NCBI GenBank assembly: GCA_963808455.1
Contig: CAWEHT010000245.1
Location: 1-18,936, forward strand
DNA: 18,936 nucleotides
DNA from: CAWEHT01 sp963808455
GTDB lineage: Bacteria; Chloroflexota; Anaerolineae; CG2-30-64-16
Reading direction: 5' to 3'
Position numbers and translations under genes: made by a program. The notes under the pieces were generated by a model. That model was not told the origin of the DNA. It worked only from the letters and a program-made list of their open reading frames with translations, and searched no databases. This document shows, piece after piece, positions 15,073 through 18,936 of this stretch (its first letter is position 1; each line of letters starts with the position of its first letter).

Positions 15073-16122
15073 CTACTTCATGGTCAGCTTGTGGCGGAAG
15101 CGGGAGTAGGTGGCGTAGTCGATTTCCTTACGGCGCGCGATATAGTCCCGCGTCCTTGGCGCCAGGCTGCGGCATTCCAGGACACGCTCCGTAACTCTCA
15201 AGGAGAAGGCATCGGAACCTGCGCCCGAGCCGAACGAGACCACCAGGATGCGGTCGCCGGGCTTAGCTTCGTCCAAGACGGCGGTCAGACCGATCAGGCA
15301 TGAGCCGGCGTACGTATTGCCGATCACGGGGACGAGCAGCCCTGCCTCGACTTGCTCGGGCTTGAAGCCAAGCTCGGCCGCGGCGCGCTGCGGGAATTTC
15401 GTGTTTGGCTGGTGGAAGCGCGAGGTGGGCATAGTCACAAGGCCCGGTCCCCAGCTCCTGCCATCAGGCGGCTGGCAGCCTGCTCGATATGTTCGAAATA
15501 GGCCGGTTCGCCTGTGAAGCGCTGGCCGTGGCTTGGATAGCGCATGTGGGCACGCCGCCAGAAATCCGGGGTATCGGTGACGTGCGAAAGCATCCCTTCG
15601 AAGATGGCTACGCTCTCGTTCGCCGCGCCGACGAGGATGGCGGCCCCGCCCGATGCCGCCGTGTATTCGAGGGCGTCGCCCGGCCGGCCCTGCGCCGTAT
15701 CCATGCCGATGGCCAGCGCGTAGCGGCCCATGCCCGAGCCGACGATGCCGATGCCCATGACGAGCGCCTCGCTGCCCGCCTTGCACGCGAATTCGAGGTC
15801 GGCTGCCTGCACGGCCGGCGTGGCGCCGATTGCTTCCGCTACGATCGTCGCGGATGGTTTCACGGCGTACGGATGCGACTCGCTGCCCACCCAGACCGCC
15901 CGGATTTCGCTCGCATCGACGCGCCGCGCGCCGCAAGGCATTGCGAGCTGCCTCGATCGACATCGAGACAGTATCTTCGTCCAGCCCTGCCACCGCCTTT
16001 TCCTGGATCGGCAGCCCGGAAGTATCTCCCCAGATGCGCGCCACCTCGCGCGCCGGCAGGCGATAGCGCGGCACATAGGCCCCATATCCCACAATGCCAA
16101 CGTCACGATCCGGTCGTAGCAT
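15073..16122 (-). CDS. Hydroxymethylglutaryl-CoA synthase, archaeal type (frame slips)
   Basis: Condenses acetoacetyl-CoA with acetyl-CoA to HMG-CoA. The start MLRPDRDVGIVGYGAYVPRYR has GGGAG just upstream. Further along are KAVAGLDEDTVSM, the catalytic Cys113 in EFACKAG, and FHQPNTKFP with the catalytic His. The end has GNTYAGSCLIGL and FGSGAGSDAF. The frame slips near 15925 (an extra base in the GCGCCGCGCG stretch), about 15440 and about 15418. Net frame is kept, and the span equals 349 residues, the archaeal-type length. It is followed at 16 bases by thiolase and preceded closely by HMG-CoA reductase. Confidence 0.88.
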   Translation of the reverse strand: MLRPDRDVGIVGYGAYVPRYRLPAREVARIWGDTSGLPIQEKAVAGLDEDTVSMSIEAARNALRRAARRCERNPGGLGGQRVASVRRETIRDDRSGSNRRHAGRAGSRPRIRVQGGQRGARHGHRHRRLGHGPLRAGHRHGYGAGPAGRRPRIHGGIGRGRHPRRRGERERSHLRRDAFARHRYPGFLAACPHALSKPRPALHRRTGLFRTYRAGCQPPDGRSWGPGLVTMPTSRFHQPNTKFPQRAAAELGFKPEQVEAGLLVPVIGNTYAGSCLIGLTAVLDEAKPGDRILVVSFGSGAGSDAFSLRVTERVLECRSLAPRTRDYIARRKEIDYATYSRFRHKLTMK

Positions 16123-16138
16123 GATCTCCCAGCTCTCC

Positions 16139-17466
16139 TCACACAAGATAGACGGGGGTTCCGGCCCGGTCTGGTCAGGACCGCAAGCCGCGCCAGGATT
16201 GCCTCGGCGCGGTCGCCCCGAACCTGGCCCTCGGCCACCATGGCCTCTGCTACCTGGTCCACTTCGTCGCCGCGTGCCCCGGCGGCGATGGCCACCTGGC
16301 GAGCGTGCAGGGCCATATGGCCCTGCTGGATGCCCTCGGTTGCCAGGGCGCGCAAGGCGGACAGGTTCTGGGCCAGGCCGAGGGCCGCCATGACCTGCGC
16401 CAGATCTAGCGCAGTAGTGATGCCCAGGATGCGCAGTGCTGCCTGCCGCGGCCGGGTGCACCCGCGTGGCACCGCCGACCACACCCACGGCCAACGGCAG
16501 CTCCAACCGGCCGCACAGATCCCCGTCCCGGCCTGCCGACCAGGTCGATAGCGACGTGTATTGCCCCGAGCGAGCCGCATAAGCGTGCGCGCCGGCTTCG
16601 ATGGCCCGCCAGTCCTGGCCGGTCGCGAGCGCCAGGGCGTCGATGCCGTTCATGATGCCCTTGTTGTGGGTCGCGGCCCGGTAAGGGTCGATCGCAGCCA
16701 GGGCATATGCCTCCACGATGCGCCGGGCCACCACCCTGCCGTCGAACTGGGCGGTCGCCAGCGAGCTGGCCGGCACAACGCAGCTGGCTCGGGCCAGCCG
16801 CCGGTCGGCCAGGTTGGACAGGATCCGCAGGTTGACGCGGCCGCCCGTAATTTGCTCCACCCGCGGCGCCAGGGCCTCGCAGGCCGTATTGACCATATTG
16901 GCGCCCATCGTGTCACGGCAATCGTAGATCAGGTGGACCACCAACATCGCGCCGGCCGGCGCGTCGTTCAGTGCCCGCACCTCCAGATCGCAGCGCCGCC
17001 GTGCAGGCTCACGATCACCGGATCGACGCTGTCGGCAAAAGCCAGCAAGGCCTGCTTCTGCTCCAGCAGCTTGCGGCCTGCCGCCTCGATATCTTGCGCC
17101 GGGAGGTCCAACACCTGGATTTGCCCGATCATCAAGGGCTCGTCGGCTTCGGCGTGAAAGCCTCCGCCGTCGCGGCGCGAGGGTGCCGCGTAAGCTGGCG
17201 CCTGCGATCACGGACGGCTCTTCGATGACCATCGGTACCAGCACGTCGCGCCCGTTGATCAAGAAATTGGTGGCGATCCCGAGCGGGAGCGCATAGGTGC
17301 CGATGGCGTTCTCCACCATCTTGTCCGCTTCGGCCAGCGCCAGGGCCGCCTGCGCGTCCAAAGCCGCCGCCTGGTCGCTCGAGAGCGACGCCGCATCGAC
17401 GACGATCCGCCGGCGCTCCAAAGGGGCCAGCTTATAGAAGCCGCTCAACCGAGAATGGGTTTTCAT
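16139..17466 (-). CDS. Hydroxymethylglutaryl-CoA reductase, class II (frame slips)
   Basis: Reduces HMG-CoA to mevalonate. The N-terminus matches bacterial class II enzymes: SGFYKL, ENAIGTYALPLGIATNF, and MVIEEPSVIAGAS (catalytic Glu83). After a slip at about 17192 come APSRRDGGGFHAEADEPLMIGQ and, after another at about 16995, DCRDTMGANMVNTACEALAP, THNKGIMNGIDALALATGQD (catalytic Lys and Asp) and LPLAVGVVGGATRVHP. After a slip at about 16457 the C-terminus continues as AQNLSALRALATEG then GHMALHARQV (catalytic His). A last slip is needed near the end, so the stop is uncertain: TGA at 16139 or 16175. The expected length is about 430 residues. It is the first gene of the isoprenoid operon. Confidence 0.87.
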
Positions 17467-17548
17467 GGCAGGCTCACTGTTCTAGGTAGGGCCCGGCCCC
17501 ACGACCGAAACGGGCCCACGTGGAAGCCAGAAAAGTCCCGCACTCGAC

Positions 17549-17563
17549 ACGTGCGTTGCACGT
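17549..17563. promoter_or_regulatory. ACGTGC-GTT-GCACGT palindrome upstream of HMG-CoA reductase
   Basis: Perfect 6-bp arms around 3 bases, 83 bases before the reductase ATG, in the only gap of this operon large enough for a promoter (17467-17606). It could be an operator. No convincing -35/-10 pair was found beside it. Confidence 0.3.
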
Positions 17564-17606
17564 TTTAGCATGGTGCGGCTGCCAAAAGCTACCAGGAATG
17601 GGCATC

Positions 17607-18936
17607 TCAGGGTTCAATCGATGATAGGGGCACGATGGCGAGAGCGACGACGCCCGCCAGCAGTTGGGGGAACAGGCCCAGCATGACGCCGGCAGCCAGA
17701 AGGACAAAGACCAGGGCTGCCAGCAGCAGAGGTTCCCGCTGGACAGGAGAGTTGCGCAGCGTGCCGAAGCAGGCCCGGCCCGCTCGCAGCGTGCCGGCCA
17801 TCACGCCCAAAGCGCCGAGCGCCAGCACGATCACCCAGCGTTCGTCTGTGCTGGCCACGGCCTGGAGGAGGGCCCAACGCGAGGCAAACTGCGCCGTCAG
17901 CGGCAGCCCGGCCAGCGCAAAGCCCCCCATGATGAGCGCCGCTGTGGCCCAGGGCAGGCGCGAGGCCGCTCCCGCCAGGTGCTCGAAGCGGTCGCTTTCC
18001 ATATGGTGGCGGAGCATGGCGATGCCCGTCGCCAGCGTCAGCATCGCGATCGTCCGCGTGATGAGCAACCAGATCAGGATGGGCACGCCTGCCGTGGCCC
18101 TCAGCGCCATCGCCACCAGCAAGATGCCGTAGTCATACACGGCGGCGTAGCCCGCGAATGAGCCCAGGCTGTCTTGGACGGCCGCCATGATGCCGCCGGT
18201 GATCGCCGTAAAGATGCCCAGCCACAACAGCCAGCGGGCGCTGTCAACCGTTGTGGCGAGCCAGGGGTAGGTCACCATGAAGCGCTGGAGCAGGTAGAGC
18301 GTTGTGGACTGGCTGCCGATCCACAAGAAGGCGGCCACCACGGGGGGCGCCTTGCGTGCCACCGCGGGCATTGCCACGTGCAGCGGCGCAGGCTGCAGCA
18401 GAAATACGAAGCCCGCCACCAGGAGCCACCCCGCGATGCGGTAAGGGGCCTGATCGCCAGGGTTGAGCGGTGCCTGATCCACATACCAGGCCGCCATGAG
18501 GAATAGCGGCACGGCCAGCGATGGGAACAGCATCTGCCGCCAGGCCCCTCGCGTGTCGCCGGCGCGGCCGGCCTGGATCAAGAACACCGACAGGATGGAC
18601 GCCAGCACCAGCGCCAACGGTGCCAGGGTTAGGGGATGCAGCAGGGCGGCCATGGCCCAGAGGGCCACCAGTGCCAGCGCGAACGGAAAGAACGTGCGGC
18701 CCTGGTGCATGCGCCAGGCCAGGAGGACGGTGACCCCCGCGACCATCAGCAAGAACACGAGAAGCGCGCGTGCCGCCGGCGTGATGGTTAGGGTCAGGTC
18801 TTGCCAGGCGAAGGGCTCGCCGACCCAGACAGACCGCCCCGCGACGCTGACGGGCTCGGTCAGGGACGATCTCCACAGCTCCAAGGCGCTGGCCAGGGAG
18901 ATGGCTCCCGCCAGAAGCGCTGCCAGGGCCTCGAAT
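17607..18936 (-). CDS. NuoN/MrpD-like proton-translocating membrane subunit (5' end outside window)
   Basis: Multi-helix membrane protein of the ND2/ND4/ND5 and Mrp antiporter family; these subunits move protons (or Na+) in complex I, membrane hydrogenases and Mrp complexes. The frame is open to the window edge, so the start is missing; a TTG at 18884 is only the first start codon inside. About 443 residues are visible with roughly 11 hydrophobic segments. The block YDYGILLVAMALR matches the SSxxHxGYxLLG region of NuoN, and GGFALAGLPLTAQFASRW the conserved LAGLPLTAGF...K region. Several usual charged residues seem replaced, so it may be a divergent subunit rather than a canonical NuoN. It ends 141 bases before the HMG-CoA reductase start on the same strand. 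Confidence 0.65.
   Translation of the reverse strand, partial: FEALAALLAGAISLASALELWRSSLTEPVSVAGRSVWVGEPFAWQDLTLTITPAARALLVFLLMVAGVTVLLAWRMHQGRTFFPFALALVALWAMAALLHPLTLAPLALVLASILSVFLIQAGRAGDTRGAWRQMLFPSLAVPLFLMAAWYVDQAPLNPGDQAPYRIAGWLLVAGFVFLLQPAPLHVAMPAVARKAPPVVAAFLWIGSQSTTLYLLQRFMVTYPWLATTVDSARWLLWLGIFTAITGGIMAAVQDSLGSFAGYAAVYDYGILLVAMALRATAGVPILIWLLITRTIAMLTLATGIAMLRHHMESDRFEHLAGAASRLPWATAALIMGGFALAGLPLTAQFASRWALLQAVASTDERWVIVLALGALGVMAGTLRAGRACFGTLRNSPVQREPLLLAALVFVLLAAGVMLGLFPQLLAGVVALAIVPLSSIEP

Noticed and set aside
15073..17466. A single 797-residue minus-strand open frame across the isoprenoid genes
   Set aside because: It mixes parts of HMG-CoA reductase and HMG-CoA synthase with out-of-frame Arg/Gly-rich stretches. 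The conserved motifs jump between frames, so it is two slipped genes and not a fusion.
17467..17606. Possible promoter for the HMG-CoA reductase operon
   Set aside because: No hexamer pair with acceptable spacing was found on the minus strand; only the palindrome at 17549-17563 is reported.
1..18936. CRISPR array, tRNA or rRNA genes, insertion sequences
   Set aside because: No regularly spaced repeats, no tRNA-like cloverleaf with conserved loops, no rRNA segments and no transposase motifs were seen by eye on either strand.

Overview
The window is GC-rich bacterial DNA. The best guess is a Chloroflexota (Anaerolineae-like) chromosome, probably a draft metagenomic contig. The reasons are an intact archaeal-type thiolase beside an archaeal-type HMG-CoA synthase, a DUF35 protein and a class II HMG-CoA reductase, together with DhaKLM/GlpA glycerol genes and a 33-bp GC-rich perfect palindrome of a kind I associate with Chloroflexota. 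Taxonomy is inference only. Many conserved genes carry single-base frame slips although conserved protein continues in the next frame. This looks like indel error in the assembly rather than true gene decay, so for those genes I give the whole span.

Left part, + strand (193-5101): a GlpA-type glycerol-3-phosphate (G3P) dehydrogenase flavoprotein without its usual C-terminal [2Fe-2S]/BFD domain. It is followed not by glpB/glpC but by SdhB-, SdhC- and SdhD-like genes, with no SdhA. The set looks like a hybrid quinone-linked G3P dehydrogenase. A small two-helix membrane protein then overlaps dhaK by 4 bases, followed by dhaL and a strong intrinsic terminator.

Middle part, + strand (5333-9533): a sigma70-like promoter stands before a scrambled remnant joining the first ~62 codons of a second glpA to a short internal piece of glpB. 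Then comes a DhaM protein (EIIA-HPr-complete Enzyme I), which overlaps a ketopantoate reductase-like gene by 4 bases. Together with dhaK/dhaL this gives a full PEP-to-dihydroxyacetone phosphorylation route. Both it and the GlpA complex make dihydroxyacetone phosphate.

Defence island, + strand (9576-12141): a BsuBI/PstI-type adenine methyltransferase and restriction endonuclease with their own extended -10 promoter. The M and R coding sequences are in one open frame as read.

Right part, - strand (12149-18936): a ROK-family sugar kinase with an operator-like repeat at its promoter. Next is an isoprenoid-precursor operon reading HMG-CoA reductase > HMG-CoA synthase > thiolase > DUF35 zinc-ribbon/OB protein (mevalonate pathway entry). 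Last is the C-terminal part of a NuoN/MrpD-like proton-translocating membrane subunit that runs off the window edge.
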